Shown here: one piece after another, positions 29,778 to 40,144 of the stretch
Layout: every line of letters begins with the position of its first letter
Numbering within the stretch: the stretch's first letter is position 1
Source: Gemmatimonadota bacterium
GTDB lineage: Bacteria; Gemmatimonadota; Gemmatimonadetes; Gemmatimonadales; GWC2-71-9
Assembly (NCBI GenBank): GCA_003222085.1
Contig: QHUK01000009.1
Coordinates: forward strand, 1 to 64,000
Length of the DNA stretch: 64,000 bases
Reading direction: 5' to 3'
Notes under the pieces: model-generated
What the model was told of the DNA's origin: nothing
The model's input: only the letters and a program-made list of their open reading frames with translations
Database searches by the model: none
Made by a program: the position numbers and the translations under genes

Positions 29778-31058
29778 ATGGGCTATCCTCACAAGCCGCA
29801 TCCCAAAGAGACCCTGGTGCTGTCCAAGCATTTCGGCGAGGCCGACGCCCGCACCTACAAGGGCTGGGTGAAGCGCGGCGGCTACGAGATGCTCGCGCAC
29901 GCGCTCACGATGGAGCCCGCGAGGATCATCGACAGCGTGAAGGAATCGGGGCTGCGTGGGCGGGGGGGTGCCGGATTCCCGACGGGGCTCAAGTGGTCCT
30001 TCATGCCCAAGGAGAAGAAGAAGCCGCACTACCTGTGCGTGAACGCCGACGAATCCGAGCCCGGCACGTTCAAGGACCGCGAGATCATGCGCTGGACGCC
30101 CCATGCGCTGCTGGAAGGTGCCGCCATCGCGGCGCACGCGATCCAGGCCGAAGTGGTGTACCTCTACATCCGCGGCGAATTCACCGAGCCCTGGGCGATC
30201 ATGGAGAAGGCCCTCGCCGAGGCCACCGCCGCCGGCGTGTTTGGCGCCATCAAGCTCTACCTCCACCGCGGCGCGGGCGCCTACATTTGCGGTGAAGAGA
30301 CGGCCCTCATGAACTCGATCGAGGGCAAGCGCGGCAATCCCCGGATCAAGCCGCCGTTCCCCGCCGCCGCCGGCGTGTTCGGCATGCCGACCACGATCAA
30401 CAACGTGGAGACCCTCGCCGCCGTGCCGCTCATCCTCAAAAAGGGACCGGCCTGGTACAAGGGACTGTCGCTCGCCTCCCCAAAGAGCACCGGCACCAAG
30501 CTGTTCTCCGTGTGCGGACACGTGCAGAGACCCGGCAATTATGAAGTCACGATGGGCTTCCCGCTCAAGGACCTGCTGTACGAGCTGTGCGGCGGGGTGC
30601 CGCCCGGCCGGACGCTCAAGGCATGCATCCCCGGGGGCTCGTCGGTGCCGATCCTGAACCGCGAGGAGACCGAGAGCTGCCTCCTCGACTACGAAGGCGT
30701 GGTCGAAAAGGGCTCGATGCTCGGCTCAGGCGGCGTGATCGTGTTCGACGACTCGACCGATATGGTCTACCAGATCATGCGGCTCGCCCGCTTCTACGCG
30801 CACGAGTCGTGCGCGCAGTGCACCCAGTGTCGCGAAGGCACCGCGTGGACCACCAAGATCCTCGAGCGGATTCTCTCGGGGCAGGGCAAGACGGCCGACC
30901 TGGATCTGCTGCTCGATCTGGCGGAGAACATGACCGGCAAGACGATCTGCGTGCTGTCGGATTCGTGCGCCGCCCCGGTCGTGTCCGGGATCAAAAAGTT
31001 CAAGCAGGAATTCGAAGACTACATCGCGGGCCGTCGGAAGCCCCTCCTGGTAGCCTGA
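29778..31058 (+). CDS. nuoF: NADH-quinone oxidoreductase subunit F
   Basis: 51-kDa-type subunit that binds NADH, FMN and cluster N3. NADH/FMN-binding GLRGRGGAGFPTGLKW (near 60) and the glycine-rich GAYICGEETALMNSIEGKRG (near 172) are present; [4Fe-4S] ligands are C345, C348, C351 (SCAQCTQCREGT) and C391. 426 residues, standard. Its ATG follows the hairpin repeat with only a weak ribosome-binding site. Confidence 0.96.
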   Translation: MGYPHKPHPKETLVLSKHFGEADARTYKGWVKRGGYEMLAHALTMEPARIIDSVKESGLRGRGGAGFPTGLKWSFMPKEKKKPHYLCVNADESEPGTFKDREIMRWTPHALLEGAAIAAHAIQAEVVYLYIRGEFTEPWAIMEKALAEATAAGVFGAIKLYLHRGAGAYICGEETALMNSIEGKRGNPRIKPPFPAAAGVFGMPTTINNVETLAAVPLILKKGPAWYKGLSLASPKSTGTKLFSVCGHVQRPGNYEVTMGFPLKDLLYELCGGVPPGRTLKACIPGGSSVPILNREETESCLLDYEGVVEKGSMLGSGGVIVFDDSTDMVYQIMRLARFYAHESCAQCTQCREGTAWTTKILERILSGQGKTADLDLLLDLAENMTGKTICVLSDSCAAPVVSGIKKFKQEFEDYIAGRRKPLLVA

Positions 31059-32623
31059 TGGGCGACGAGCTCCTCAACCTGACAATCGATGGCGTCCGCG
31101 TGAGCGTTCCCAAGGGGACGCTGGTGATCGAGGCCGCCAAGCAGGCCGGCGTTCTCGTGCCGCACTACTGCTATCACCCGGGGTTGCCGGTGGCAGGCTT
31201 GTGCCGCATGTGCCTCGTGGAGATCGAGAAGGCTCCGAAGCTGCAGATCGCCTGCGCCACCCAGGCGGCGGAGGGCATGGTCGTGCGCACCCAGTCGCCT
31301 CAGGCAAAGAGTGGCCGCATGGGCGTGCTCGAGCTGCTGCTGATCAATCATCCGCTCGACTGTCCGATCTGCGACCAGGCGGGAGAGTGCGAGCTGCAGG
31401 ACTTCACGTTCCAGGAAGGCCGCCCCGCCACGCGGTACAGCCCGCACTACGCGAAGCGTTTCAACCCCGTCGAGGACTTCGGCCCCGACGTGCTGTACGT
31501 CCCGAACCGTTGCATCCTGTGCACGCGGTGCGTCCGGTTCATGGAAGACGTGGCGAAGGAGCCCGTGCTCAACGTGTCCGAGCGGGGCGACCGCGCCTAC
31601 ATCGGGATCCACTCCGAAGGGCGCCTCGATCATCCGTGGGCAGGCAACGTCGTCGATCTGTGTCCCGTCGGCTCCCTCCTGTCCAAGGATTTCCTTCACA
31701 AGGCGCGCGCTTGGGAGCTCGACAAGACCGCCTCCATCTGCACCGGCTGCTCGCAGGGCTGCAACGTCACCCTCGACACCCGCGAGAACGTCATCGTCCG
31801 CGTGCGCCCCCGGTCGAATCTCGAGGTGAACCGGTTTTTCATCTGCGACCACGGGCGCATGAACTACCGCTGGATGAACCGCGGAGACCGCATCGAAGCG
31901 CCCCTGGTGCGGCGGGGCGGCGAGCTCCACGCCACCGACTGGGACGAGGCGTTGGACTTCGTGGCGAGCCGGATGCGCGGAGCGGGTGGCAGAGCGGTCG
32001 CCCTCGTTTCCCCCAGGGTCTCGACGGAGGCGCTGTTCTTCGCACGCGAGCTGTTCCGCGGACTCGAGTGGAGCGGTGCCTTCCAGGTCGTCATGGGTGA
32101 GGAAGCGCCGCTCGCAGGCGTCCCGAACCTCGCGCTCCGTGCGGAGCGGGCGCCCAACGCGAGCGGGGCCGAGCTGCTCGGGTACAGCCGGGAGTACGCG
32201 GCGGCCGTGGCCACGGCGGAGACCGCCGCCGTGGTGTTGGTGCTCGACGAGCCCGACATCGCCGTCCGCACCGCGGGGGCGCTCATCTATGTCGGAACGG
32301 TGCTCCCCGAACGCGCCCGCGACGCCCAGGCGGTCTTGCCGATCGCCAACGTCGCCGAGGAGGAGGGCACGTACGTGAACCGGGACGGCCGCGTGCAGCG
32401 CTACTTCCAGGCGAAATCCGCGCCGGGCATGGCGCGGCCCGCGTGGTGGGTGTTCTCCGAGCTGGTCACGGCGCTGAGCGGGGGACCAGGCGGACATGTC
32501 GGCACCGCCGCCGAGGCGTTCGACCGTCTGGCGGCGTCGGTGGAGGCGTTTCGCGGGCTCTCCTACGCACAGCTCGGGTTTGGGGGTGCACCGACGCCCG
32601 TCGCCACAGTGGTGCCGGCATGA
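31058..32623 (+). CDS. nuoG: NADH-quinone oxidoreductase subunit G (short form, with N7-type cluster)
   Basis: 75-kDa-type subunit with clusters N1b, N5 and N4. Ligands: [2Fe-2S] C38, C49, C52, C66; N5 H98, C102, C105, C111; N4 C152, C155, C158, C202. A further C228-x2-C231-x3-C235-x27-C263 matches the extra N7 cluster known only from some bacteria such as E. coli and Thermus. At 521 residues the molybdopterin-oxidoreductase-like C-terminal domain is much shorter than in the 800-900-residue NuoG of those species. ATG start shares a base with the nuoF stop. Confidence 0.94.
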   Translation: MGDELLNLTIDGVRVSVPKGTLVIEAAKQAGVLVPHYCYHPGLPVAGLCRMCLVEIEKAPKLQIACATQAAEGMVVRTQSPQAKSGRMGVLELLLINHPLDCPICDQAGECELQDFTFQEGRPATRYSPHYAKRFNPVEDFGPDVLYVPNRCILCTRCVRFMEDVAKEPVLNVSERGDRAYIGIHSEGRLDHPWAGNVVDLCPVGSLLSKDFLHKARAWELDKTASICTGCSQGCNVTLDTRENVIVRVRPRSNLEVNRFFICDHGRMNYRWMNRGDRIEAPLVRRGGELHATDWDEALDFVASRMRGAGGRAVALVSPRVSTEALFFARELFRGLEWSGAFQVVMGEEAPLAGVPNLALRAERAPNASGAELLGYSREYAAAVATAETAAVVLVLDEPDIAVRTAGALIYVGTVLPERARDAQAVLPIANVAEEEGTYVNRDGRVQRYFQAKSAPGMARPAWWVFSELVTALSGGPGGHVGTAAEAFDRLAASVEAFRGLSYAQLGFGGAPTPVATVVPA

Positions 32624-33795
32624 CCTTCTTCCTGGTGAGCTCGATCGTCAAGATCGTCGTGGTGTTCACCGTGATCATGGTGGGGGTGGCGCTGCTCACC
32701 CTCGCGGAGCGCCGCATTTGCGCGTGGATACAGGACCGGCTCGGTCCGAACCGCGTCGGCCCGCAGGGACTGCTGCAACCCGCGGCGGATGGGCTCAAGA
32801 ATCTCGTCAAGGAAGAGACGCTTCCCGCCCGCGCCGACAAGGTCTTGTTCATGCTGGCGCCCGCGATGTCGTTCATCCCGGCGCTCCTGACGTTCGCCGT
32901 CATTCCCTTCGCCGCGCCCCTCCCCACACCCTGGGGCGACGTGGACATGATGGTGGCGAACCTTCCAGTCGGCTTTCTCTACATCCTCGCGTTCGGCTCG
33001 CTCGGCGTCTACGGCATCGTGCTGGCAGGGTGGTCGTCGAACAACAAGTACTCGCTCCTGGGTGGCCTGCGCGCGAGCGCCCAGATGATCTCCTACGAGA
33101 TCGCCCTCGGCATGAGCACCGTCGCGGTGCTGCTGCTCGCGGGAAACGTGACCCTGACCGATGTGATCGCCAAGCAGGCACAGTCGGTGTTCACGTGGAA
33201 CGTGTTCCCGCTATCGCTGGCGTTTTTCATCTTTATCGTCGCGGCGTTCGCGGAGACCAACCGCCTGCCGTTCGACCTGCCGGAGGCGGAGGGCGAGCTC
33301 ATCGCCGGCTACCATACCGAGTACAGCGCGATGAAGTTCTCCATGTTCTACATCGCCGAGTACTCCAACATGGTGACGGCGTCGGCCCTGATGACGACGC
33401 TGTTTTTCGGTGGCTGGGACATCCCCATCACGACCTGGGACAACACGCCTCCCTGGACGACCCTCAAGACGCTGGCGACGCTCGCGATGTTTTCGGCCAA
33501 GGTGATGTGTTTCCTGTTCCTGTTCATCTGGGTGCGCTGGACCTTGCCGCGCTTCCGCTACGATCAGTTGATGGCGCTCGGCTGGAAGGTCATGCTGCCG
33601 CTCGCGCTCGCCTACGTGACCGTGATCGCGACCGCGATCTGGTTCCTGCACGACCGGCTCGGCTGGACCTACGACAGCCGGTTCGCGCTCGCCTTGTTCG
33701 CATTGAACCTGGTGCTCGCGGTGCCCCTGTTCTTCGTGCTCGACCGCGGCCACCTCATCGCCGGCTCGGTGGCGGAGCAAGGAGAGCGGGCCTGA
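32620..33795 (+). CDS. nuoH: NADH-quinone oxidoreductase subunit H
   Basis: Membrane-arm subunit that forms the quinone chamber with B and D. 391 residues, eight or nine helices. The conserved loop [22 protein letters not shown] (near 30), [30 protein letters not shown] (near 215) and the C-terminal [19 protein letters not shown] block are present. ATGA overlap with nuoG. Confidence 0.96.
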   Translation: MTFFLVSSIVKIVVVFTVIMVGVALLTLAERRICAWIQDRLGPNRVGPQGLLQPAADGLKNLVKEETLPARADKVLFMLAPAMSFIPALLTFAVIPFAAPLPTPWGDVDMMVANLPVGFLYILAFGSLGVYGIVLAGWSSNNKYSLLGGLRASAQMISYEIALGMSTVAVLLLAGNVTLTDVIAKQAQSVFTWNVFPLSLAFFIFIVAAFAETNRLPFDLPEAEGELIAGYHTEYSAMKFSMFYIAEYSNMVTASALMTTLFFGGWDIPITTWDNTPPWTTLKTLATLAMFSAKVMCFLFLFIWVRWTLPRFRYDQLMALGWKVMLPLALAYVTVIATAIWFLHDRLGWTYDSRFALALFALNLVLAVPLFFVLDRGHLIAGSVAEQGERA

Positions 33796-34301
33796 TGGCG
33801 ATCGGGGTGAAGGTGATGAAGCGGCCGGGTGCGGAGATCTCCTATCTGCGCGCCACGCTCAAGGGCATGGCGCTCACCTTGAGCCACCTGTGGCGCCCCA
33901 AGGTGACGATGCAGTATCCGGAAGAAAAGAGCAGCAAGGACTGGACGCTTTCGCCGCGCTGGCGGGGCACGCACCGCATGCTCACCGACGAGCAGGGGCG
34001 TGCCAAGTGCGTCGCCTGCGGCCTGTGCCCCCAGATCTGCCCGGCGAACTGCATCAAGCTCGTGCCCGGGGAGGACGAGCAGGGCAACCGCTATCCGCTG
34101 ATCTACGAGATCGACGAGTTCCGCTGCGTGTTCTGCGGCTACTGCCAGGAGGTCTGTCCCGAGGAGGCGATCCACGTGGGCGTGCACTACGAGAACTCGG
34201 AGTACTCCCGCGACCGGTTCGTGTACGACCTCGAGCGGCTGTGCGCGCAAACGCACCCCGTCTCGACACTGTGGGATCCTTCCGACCCGAAGGGCGAGTA
34301 A
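33795..34301 (+). CDS. nuoI: NADH-quinone oxidoreductase subunit I
   Basis: 23-kDa-type ferredoxin-like subunit. Clusters N6a and N6b are bound by C72, C75, C78, C82 ([11 protein letters not shown]) and C111, C114, C117, C121 ([11 protein letters not shown]). 168 residues. ATG overlaps the nuoH stop. The C-terminus (LYDLERL..) is normal. Confidence 0.96.
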   Translation: MAIGVKVMKRPGAEISYLRATLKGMALTLSHLWRPKVTMQYPEEKSSKDWTLSPRWRGTHRMLTDEQGRAKCVACGLCPQICPANCIKLVPGEDEQGNRYPLIYEIDEFRCVFCGYCQEVCPEEAIHVGVHYENSEYSRDRFVYDLERLCAQTHPVSTLWDPSDPKGE

Positions 34302-34304
34302 TCG

Positions 34305-34826
34305 GTGGACGGAACGCTGATCATCTTCTGGGGGTTTGCCGGACTGGCGGTCGTCAGCGCTCTGTCCTGCATCACCCGTCGCAGTCCCGTGGCGAGCGCG
34401 CTGTGGCTGGTCGTGACGCTGTTCTCGCTCGCGGCCCTGTTCGTCCTGCTCGACGCGCAGTTCATCGCCGTGCTCCAGGTGCTGGTGTACGCCGGCGCCA
34501 TCATGGTGCTGTTCCTGTTCGTGATCATGTTGCTCAATCTCGGCCCGGCCGGCCCGACCGACCTCAAGGGCCCGGCGGGCCTCGGCGTGGGGGTGCTGCT
34601 CGCGGGGGGGCTCTTCGTGCAGCTCCTGGGGCTCGCCCGGGCGGCGCCGTCACCGGGGCTGGTGCTCCCCCCGGGGGCGGTGGCGCGCGCCGCGGCGGAG
34701 CAGGGCATGGTCCCGGCCGTGGCACGACCGCTGTTCGCGGCCTATCTCGTGCCGTTCGAGATCACCAGCATCCTCCTGCTCACCGCAATCGTCGGCGCCG
34801 TCGTGCTCGCCAAACGGAAGCTTTGA
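34305..34826 (+). CDS. nuoJ: NADH-quinone oxidoreductase subunit J
   Basis: Five-helix membrane-arm subunit, 173 residues. The family signature [27 protein letters not shown] (near 52) includes the pi-bulge helix. GTG start 3 nt after the nuoI stop; ATGA overlap with nuoK. Confidence 0.93.
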   Translation: MDGTLIIFWGFAGLAVVSALSCITRRSPVASALWLVVTLFSLAALFVLLDAQFIAVLQVLVYAGAIMVLFLFVIMLLNLGPAGPTDLKGPAGLGVGVLLAGGLFVQLLGLARAAPSPGLVLPPGAVARAAAEQGMVPAVARPLFAAYLVPFEITSILLLTAIVGAVVLAKRKL

Positions 34827-35122
34827 TGCTCCTCGGACCGTCGCTGGCGGTGTCGGCCGTGCTGTTCGCCTTGGGCGTCGCCGGCGTGCTGCTCCGTCGC
34901 AACGCCATCGTCATCTTCATGTGCGTCGAGCTCATGCTCAACGCCGTGAACCTGACGTTCGTCGCGCTGGCACAGCAGCTCGGCGTCGCCGGTCAGATCT
35001 TCGTCTTCTTCGTGATGGCCGTCGCCGCGGCCGAGGCCGGCGTGGGGCTCGCGATCATGCTGGCCATCTATCGCCACCGGCACACAGTCAATTTGCAGAA
35101 CATCAACCTGCTCAAGGGCTGA
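34826..35122 (+). CDS. nuoK: NADH-quinone oxidoreductase subunit K
   Basis: Small three-helix subunit, 98 residues, with the two conserved intramembrane glutamates in the second and third helices ([13 protein letters not shown] and [13 protein letters not shown]). Overlaps both neighbours. Confidence 0.95.
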   Translation: MLLGPSLAVSAVLFALGVAGVLLRRNAIVIFMCVELMLNAVNLTFVALAQQLGVAGQIFVFFVMAVAAAEAGVGLAIMLAIYRHRHTVNLQNINLLKG

Positions 35123-37101
35123 TGCCCGCGGTGCCGCTGTCCCTCCTCTGGCTCGTACCCGCGCTGCCGCTGGTGGGCTTCGTCGTGAACGGCACACTCG
35201 CGCTCGCCCGGCCGACCGCCAAGCGCGCCGTCTCCATCGTGGGCGTCGGAACGCTCGTGCTGGCATTCGCCGCGGCCGCCATCGCGGTGGCCGGGCTCGC
35301 GCGCCACCACGCGACGGCGCCGCTCGTGTTCCGCTACTGGGAGTGGATCCCCGCGGGCGACCTGCAGGTCGCCTTCGCGCTCCAGCTCGACCAGCTCGCG
35401 GCCGTAATGATCCTCGTCGTGACCGGGGTGGGCGCGTTGATCCACGTCTTCAGCGTCGGCTACATGCACGAAGACCCGGGGTATGCGCGCTACTTCGCCT
35501 ACTTGAATCTGTTCGTGTTCTTCATGCTGATTCTCGTCCTGGGCGCGAACTTCCCCGTGATGTTCGTCGGCTGGGAAGGGGTCGGGCTTTGTTCGTATCT
35601 GTTGATCGGCTTCTGGTTCAACGAGCAGATCAACGCCGACGCGGGCAAGAAGGCATTCATCGTGAACCGGATCGGGGACTTCGGGTTCCTGGTGGCGATG
35701 TTCCTCATCTTCACCCGCTTCGGATCGCTCGATTTCGAGACCGTCTTCGCTAAGGCACCCGCCGTCCTCATGCCCGGCGGGGCGGTCGCCACCACGATCA
35801 CCTTGTTCCTGTTCCTGGGCTGCACCGGCAAGTCGGCTCAGATCCCCCTTTACACCTGGCTCCCCGACGCGATGCAGGGGCCGACGCCCGTCTCCGCCCT
35901 GATCCACGCCGCCACCATGGTCACCGCGGGTGTGTATCTCGTGGCGCGCTGCGGCGTGCTGTTCGCGCTGTCGCCGCTCGGCAGCGCCGTGGTCGCGGGC
36001 GTCGGCGCGCTCACGGCGCTCTTCGCCGCCACGATCGCCCTCAAGCAGTGGGACATCAAGCGGGTGCTCGCGTATTCGACCGTGTCCCAACTCGGCTACA
36101 TGTTTGTCGGCGCCGGCACCGGCGCGTACGCGGCGGGAATATTCCACCTCGTGACCCACGCCTTCTTCAAGGCGCTGCTGTTCCTCGGGTCGGGGAGCGT
36201 GATCCACGCCATGCATCACGCCTACCACGCGACCCATACAGACGCGGACGCACAGGACATGCGGAACATGGGTGGGTTGCGACACTACCTGCCGTGGACC
36301 GGGGCCCTGATGTGGATCGCGACGCTCGCCATCGCGGGGATCCCACCGTTCGCCGGCTTCTTCTCGAAGGACGAGATCCTCGGGGCGGCGTTTGCGGAGG
36401 CGACCATTCGACCGCTGTGGTATGCCTTCTGGGCGATGGGCCTCGCGGCGGCCCTCCTCACCGCATTCTACATGACCCGGCTCATGCTCTATACGTTCCA
36501 CGGGCCGAACCGCACGGGCGAGCGCGAGCGGGCGCACCTGCACGAGGCGCCGCCCGTGATGACGGGGCCGCTGGCGCTGCTCGGCATCTTGACCGTGCTC
36601 GGCGGTGCGCTCAATGTCCCCGAGCTGTTGGGCGGCCACGCCTTCCTCGAGCGCTGGCTCGAGCCCGTGACCGGCGTCGCTCAGCGGCTCCAGCCGGCGG
36701 TCGAGGTCGCGCACGCGACGGAGTGGGCGCTCGTGGCGGGGGCGGTCCTGATCGCCGTGCTCGGGATCGTCGGTGCGTTCCGCCTGCTCAAGCCGGAGGC
36801 GCTCGTATCGGCGCGGCTCGCGCCGCCCGAGAGGGGCTTGGCCCGACTCCTCTGGAAGAAGTGGTACGTGGACGAGCTCTACGACGCGATCATCGTGCGA
36901 CCGGTGATGTGGGTCTCCCGTGAAGTGCTCTGGAAGATCGTCGACGCCCGCATCGTAGATGGCGTGCTCGTGAACGGGACCGCCGCCGCATCGCGCGCCG
37001 TGGGATGGCTGGGCAGCCGGCTGCAGACGGGCGAGGTGGGGGTGTACGTGGTCTTATTCGTCATCGGCGTCCTCGCCGTGGTCGGCGCGGCGGTGCGGTA
37101 G
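35122..37101 (+). CDS. nuoL: NADH-quinone oxidoreductase subunit L
   Basis: Distal antiporter-like subunit with the long lateral helix. 659 residues. The channel motifs VGWEGVGLCSYLLIGFW (near 155) and WLPDAMQGPTPVSALIHAATMVTAGVYLVAR (near 247) are present, as is the C-terminal amphipathic region ending in two helices. Overlaps the nuoK stop; followed 3 nt later by nuoM. Confidence 0.96.
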   Translation: MPAVPLSLLWLVPALPLVGFVVNGTLALARPTAKRAVSIVGVGTLVLAFAAAAIAVAGLARHHATAPLVFRYWEWIPAGDLQVAFALQLDQLAAVMILVVTGVGALIHVFSVGYMHEDPGYARYFAYLNLFVFFMLILVLGANFPVMFVGWEGVGLCSYLLIGFWFNEQINADAGKKAFIVNRIGDFGFLVAMFLIFTRFGSLDFETVFAKAPAVLMPGGAVATTITLFLFLGCTGKSAQIPLYTWLPDAMQGPTPVSALIHAATMVTAGVYLVARCGVLFALSPLGSAVVAGVGALTALFAATIALKQWDIKRVLAYSTVSQLGYMFVGAGTGAYAAGIFHLVTHAFFKALLFLGSGSVIHAMHHAYHATHTDADAQDMRNMGGLRHYLPWTGALMWIATLAIAGIPPFAGFFSKDEILGAAFAEATIRPLWYAFWAMGLAAALLTAFYMTRLMLYTFHGPNRTGERERAHLHEAPPVMTGPLALLGILTVLGGALNVPELLGGHAFLERWLEPVTGVAQRLQPAVEVAHATEWALVAGAVLIAVLGIVGAFRLLKPEALVSARLAPPERGLARLLWKKWYVDELYDAIIVRPVMWVSREVLWKIVDARIVDGVLVNGTAAASRAVGWLGSRLQTGEVGVYVVLFVIGVLAVVGAAVR

Positions 37102-37104
37102 CCG

Positions 37105-38613
37105 GTGTACCGCCAGTGGGTGCTCACCGCGCTGCTCGCCTGGCCGCTGGGGGCCGCGCTCGTCGTGATGTTGGCTCCGCCGCGCTGGGCCAAGCACATC
37201 GCGCTCGCCACGAGCCTCGTCGAATTCGCGATTTCGGTGCCGTTGTGGTGGACGTTCGCGCCGGCGGACGGCATGCAGTGCATCCTGGACGTGCCGTGGA
37301 TCCCGAGCTGGGGGATCCGCTACACGGTGGGCGTGGACGGAATCTCGCTGTTCATGGTCCTGCTCACCACGTTCCTGGTCCCTCTGTCGGTGCTCGGGAG
37401 CTACGCCTACATCACGACGCGGGAGCGCGGGTTTTACGCGCTCCTGCTCGTCCTGACGACGGGGATGATCGGGGTATTCGTAGCCCTCGATCTTTTCCTG
37501 TTCTACGTGATGTGGGAGGTGATGCTCATTCCGATGTACTTCATCATCGGAGTGTGGGGCGGGGAGCGCCGCATCTACGCGGCCATCAAGTTCTTCCTGT
37601 ACACCTTCTTCGGCTCGCTGCTCATGCTGGTGGCGATCCTCGCACTCGTGTACCTCGTGGGCCAGCGCACCGGTGTGTACTCGTTTGCGTACGCGCACCT
37701 GACGGCGCACATCGGCGGACTCGGGTCCGTCGCATTCGGGCTGTTCGGCGCGTTCTTCCTCGCGTTCGCGATCAAGGTGCCGATGTTCCCGTTCCACACC
37801 TGGCTCCCCGATGCCCATGTGGAGGCCCCCACGGCGGGGTCGGTGCTGCTGGCGGGAGTGCTCCTCAAGATGGGCACCTACGGCTTCCTGCGGTTCGCGC
37901 TGCCGCTCTTCCCGGCGGTCGCGGTGCATCCGGCGGTACAGCGGGTCATCGTGGCGCTCTCGCTGATCGGCATCCTGTACGGCGGCCTCGTGGCGATGGT
38001 CCAGCCCGACTTCAAGAAGCTGATCGCGTACTCGTCGGTTGCCCACCTCGGCTTCGTGATGCTCGGCATCTGGGCGCTCACGCTCCAGAGCGTCCAGGGC
38101 GCCCTCCTGGTGATGATCAACCACGGCATCTCGACCGGCGGGCTGTTCTTCCTGGCCGGTATGCTGTACGAGCGGCGGCATTCGCGCCTGATCGAGGCGT
38201 TCGGCGGGATCGCCAAGACCGTGCCGATGCTCGCGGCGGTGCTGACGATCGTCTCGCTGTCGTCCATCGGGCTTCCGGCCACGAACGGCTTCGTCGGGGA
38301 GTTCCTGGTGCTGCTCGGCACGTTTCGGACGTACCCCCTGCCGGCCACCATCGCCACGGCCGGCGTGGTCGTCGCCGCGATGTACCTGCTCCCGGCGCTG
38401 CAGCGCGTGATTTTCAATCCGCTCGACAAGAGCGTGAACGAGAAGCTTGCCGACCTTTCGCTCCGCGAGATCGCCGTGCTCGTGCCGTTGCTCGCCTGCA
38501 TCGTGTGGATCGGGGTGTACCCAAAGCCCATCCTCCAACGGATGGAACCGAGCGCCCGGCAGCTCGTTCAGTCGGTGCGGGCGAACGCGGCCTCGTTCAC
38601 GGCGGTCCGGTGA
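37105..38613 (+). CDS. nuoM: NADH-quinone oxidoreductase subunit M
   Basis: Antiporter-like subunit, 502 residues, about 14 helices. Conserved FYVMWEVMLIPMYFIIGVWGG carries the key glutamate near 137, and HTWLPDAHVEAPTAGSVLLAGVLLKMGTYG the channel histidines and lysine near 232-261. GTG start; overlaps nuoN by 4 nt. Confidence 0.96.
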   Translation: MYRQWVLTALLAWPLGAALVVMLAPPRWAKHIALATSLVEFAISVPLWWTFAPADGMQCILDVPWIPSWGIRYTVGVDGISLFMVLLTTFLVPLSVLGSYAYITTRERGFYALLLVLTTGMIGVFVALDLFLFYVMWEVMLIPMYFIIGVWGGERRIYAAIKFFLYTFFGSLLMLVAILALVYLVGQRTGVYSFAYAHLTAHIGGLGSVAFGLFGAFFLAFAIKVPMFPFHTWLPDAHVEAPTAGSVLLAGVLLKMGTYGFLRFALPLFPAVAVHPAVQRVIVALSLIGILYGGLVAMVQPDFKKLIAYSSVAHLGFVMLGIWALTLQSVQGALLVMINHGISTGGLFFLAGMLYERRHSRLIEAFGGIAKTVPMLAAVLTIVSLSSIGLPATNGFVGEFLVLLGTFRTYPLPATIATAGVVVAAMYLLPALQRVIFNPLDKSVNEKLADLSLREIAVLVPLLACIVWIGVYPKPILQRMEPSARQLVQSVRANAASFTAVR

Positions 38614-40139
38614 GCCTCGATCTCGCGACCTCGCGCGACCTGCTGCGGGCATTGCTGCCCGAGCTGGTGCTCACCCTGGTGGGCATGGCGCTCCTGCTCG
38701 TCATCGCCTGGCGGCACCGCACGGCTGCCGACCTGCGGGTGGCGGGGTGGGTCACCCTGGCGGGCCTCGCGGCTGCGGGAGCGGCGGCGTGGTGGCTCTG
38801 GTGGCACACGGCGCACGCGCTCGGCGCCCCGGCCATGATCGCGGTCGACGACTTCCGCTTCGTCGCGGACGGGCTGCTCCTCGGCACCGCGGGGCTGACC
38901 GTGCTGGTCTCGTTCGACTACCTCGAGCGCGAGCGCCTGCTTGCCCCCGAGTACTACGCGCTGCTGCTGTTCGCCACGCTGGGTATGATGCTCATGGTCG
39001 GGGGCGAGGATCTGATGGTCGTGTTCCTCGGGCTCGAGCTGATGTCCGTGGCGGTGTACGCGCTCGCCGGCATCAACCGCCACAGCGCCGCCGCGGCGGA
39101 GGCGGCGCTCAAGTACTTCCTCCTGGGAGCCTTCGCATCCGCCTTTCTGCTCTACGGAATCGCCCTGGTGTACGGCGCGACCGCCACGACCAACCTGAGC
39201 CTGATCGGCGTTCAAATCCGGACGCTGGGACTGGACAACAGTCCGATGCTGCTGATCGGCCTCGGCCTGCTGCTCGTGGGGTTCGGGTTCAAGGTGGCGG
39301 CCGTTCCGTTCCACATGTGGGCGCCGGACGTGTACGATGGCTCGCCCACGCCGGTCACCGGCTACATGGCGACGGCCGTCAAGGCCGCGGCGTTCGCGGC
39401 GCTGCTCCGCGTCCTGGGCGAAGCATTCGGCGGCGTTCCCGCGTGGCATCACATCGTGTGGTGGCTCGCCGTGGCGACCATGGTGGTGGGGAACCTGGTC
39501 GCGCTGGCCCAGCGGACCCTGAAGCGCATGCTCGCGTACTCGTCGATCGCGCACGCGGGATACCTGCTCGTCGCCGTCGCCGCGGGGACGAGCGCCGGCT
39601 CCGCGGCCTTCGTGTTCTACCTGGTGGCCTACACGCTGACGACGCTCGCCGCCTTCGCGCTCCTCGCCGCCAAGGGGCGGGATGGCGAGCGCGACGTCTT
39701 GATCGACGACCTCGCGGGGCTCGCGAGCGGCCGACCGTGGCTCGCGTTCGCGCTCGCGATCTGCATGTTGTCCCTGCTCGGCTTTCCCGGGACGGCCGGA
39801 TTCATCGGCAAGTGGTACATCCTCGTCGCCGCCACCGGGGCGCGGCAGCTCCCGCTCGCCGCCATCCTCGTCCTTACGAGCGTGATCTCGGCAGGCTACT
39901 ATCTCTCCGTGATCATGGCGATGTACATGCAGCCCGAGCCGTTCGAGCGGGCCCACACCGCGATGCGCATCGGTCGGCTCGGTGGCGCGGTGGTGGCGGT
40001 GTCGGTTGCCGGCGTGCTCTTCCTCGGCATTCGCCCGAATCGCCTGCTCGACCTGGCAAAGACGAGCGGTGACGGCTTGCGTGCCGGGCCGGCGGTCACC
40101 ACCCCCGCGCCGCCGTCACCCCCGTCGGTCGGTCGCTGA
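38610..40139 (+). CDS. nuoN: NADH-quinone oxidoreductase subunit N
   Basis: Antiporter-like subunit closest to the K/J bundle; 509 residues. MVVFLGLELMSVAVYALAG (near 138) and HMWAPDVYDGSPTPVTGYMATAVKAAAF (near 236) are present, then the LAYSSIAHAGYLL block. The C-terminal 30 or so residues after the last helix are Pro/Ala-rich. It closes the nuo operon; the next gene starts 6 nt later and may be cotranscribed. Confidence 0.95.
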   Translation: MSLDLATSRDLLRALLPELVLTLVGMALLLVIAWRHRTAADLRVAGWVTLAGLAAAGAAAWWLWWHTAHALGAPAMIAVDDFRFVADGLLLGTAGLTVLVSFDYLERERLLAPEYYALLLFATLGMMLMVGGEDLMVVFLGLELMSVAVYALAGINRHSAAAAEAALKYFLLGAFASAFLLYGIALVYGATATTNLSLIGVQIRTLGLDNSPMLLIGLGLLLVGFGFKVAAVPFHMWAPDVYDGSPTPVTGYMATAVKAAAFAALLRVLGEAFGGVPAWHHIVWWLAVATMVVGNLVALAQRTLKRMLAYSSIAHAGYLLVAVAAGTSAGSAAFVFYLVAYTLTTLAAFALLAAKGRDGERDVLIDDLAGLASGRPWLAFALAICMLSLLGFPGTAGFIGKWYILVAATGARQLPLAAILVLTSVISAGYYLSVIMAMYMQPEPFERAHTAMRIGRLGGAVVAVSVAGVLFLGIRPNRLLDLAKTSGDGLRAGPAVTTPAPPSPPSVGR

Positions 40140-40144
40140 CCCAG

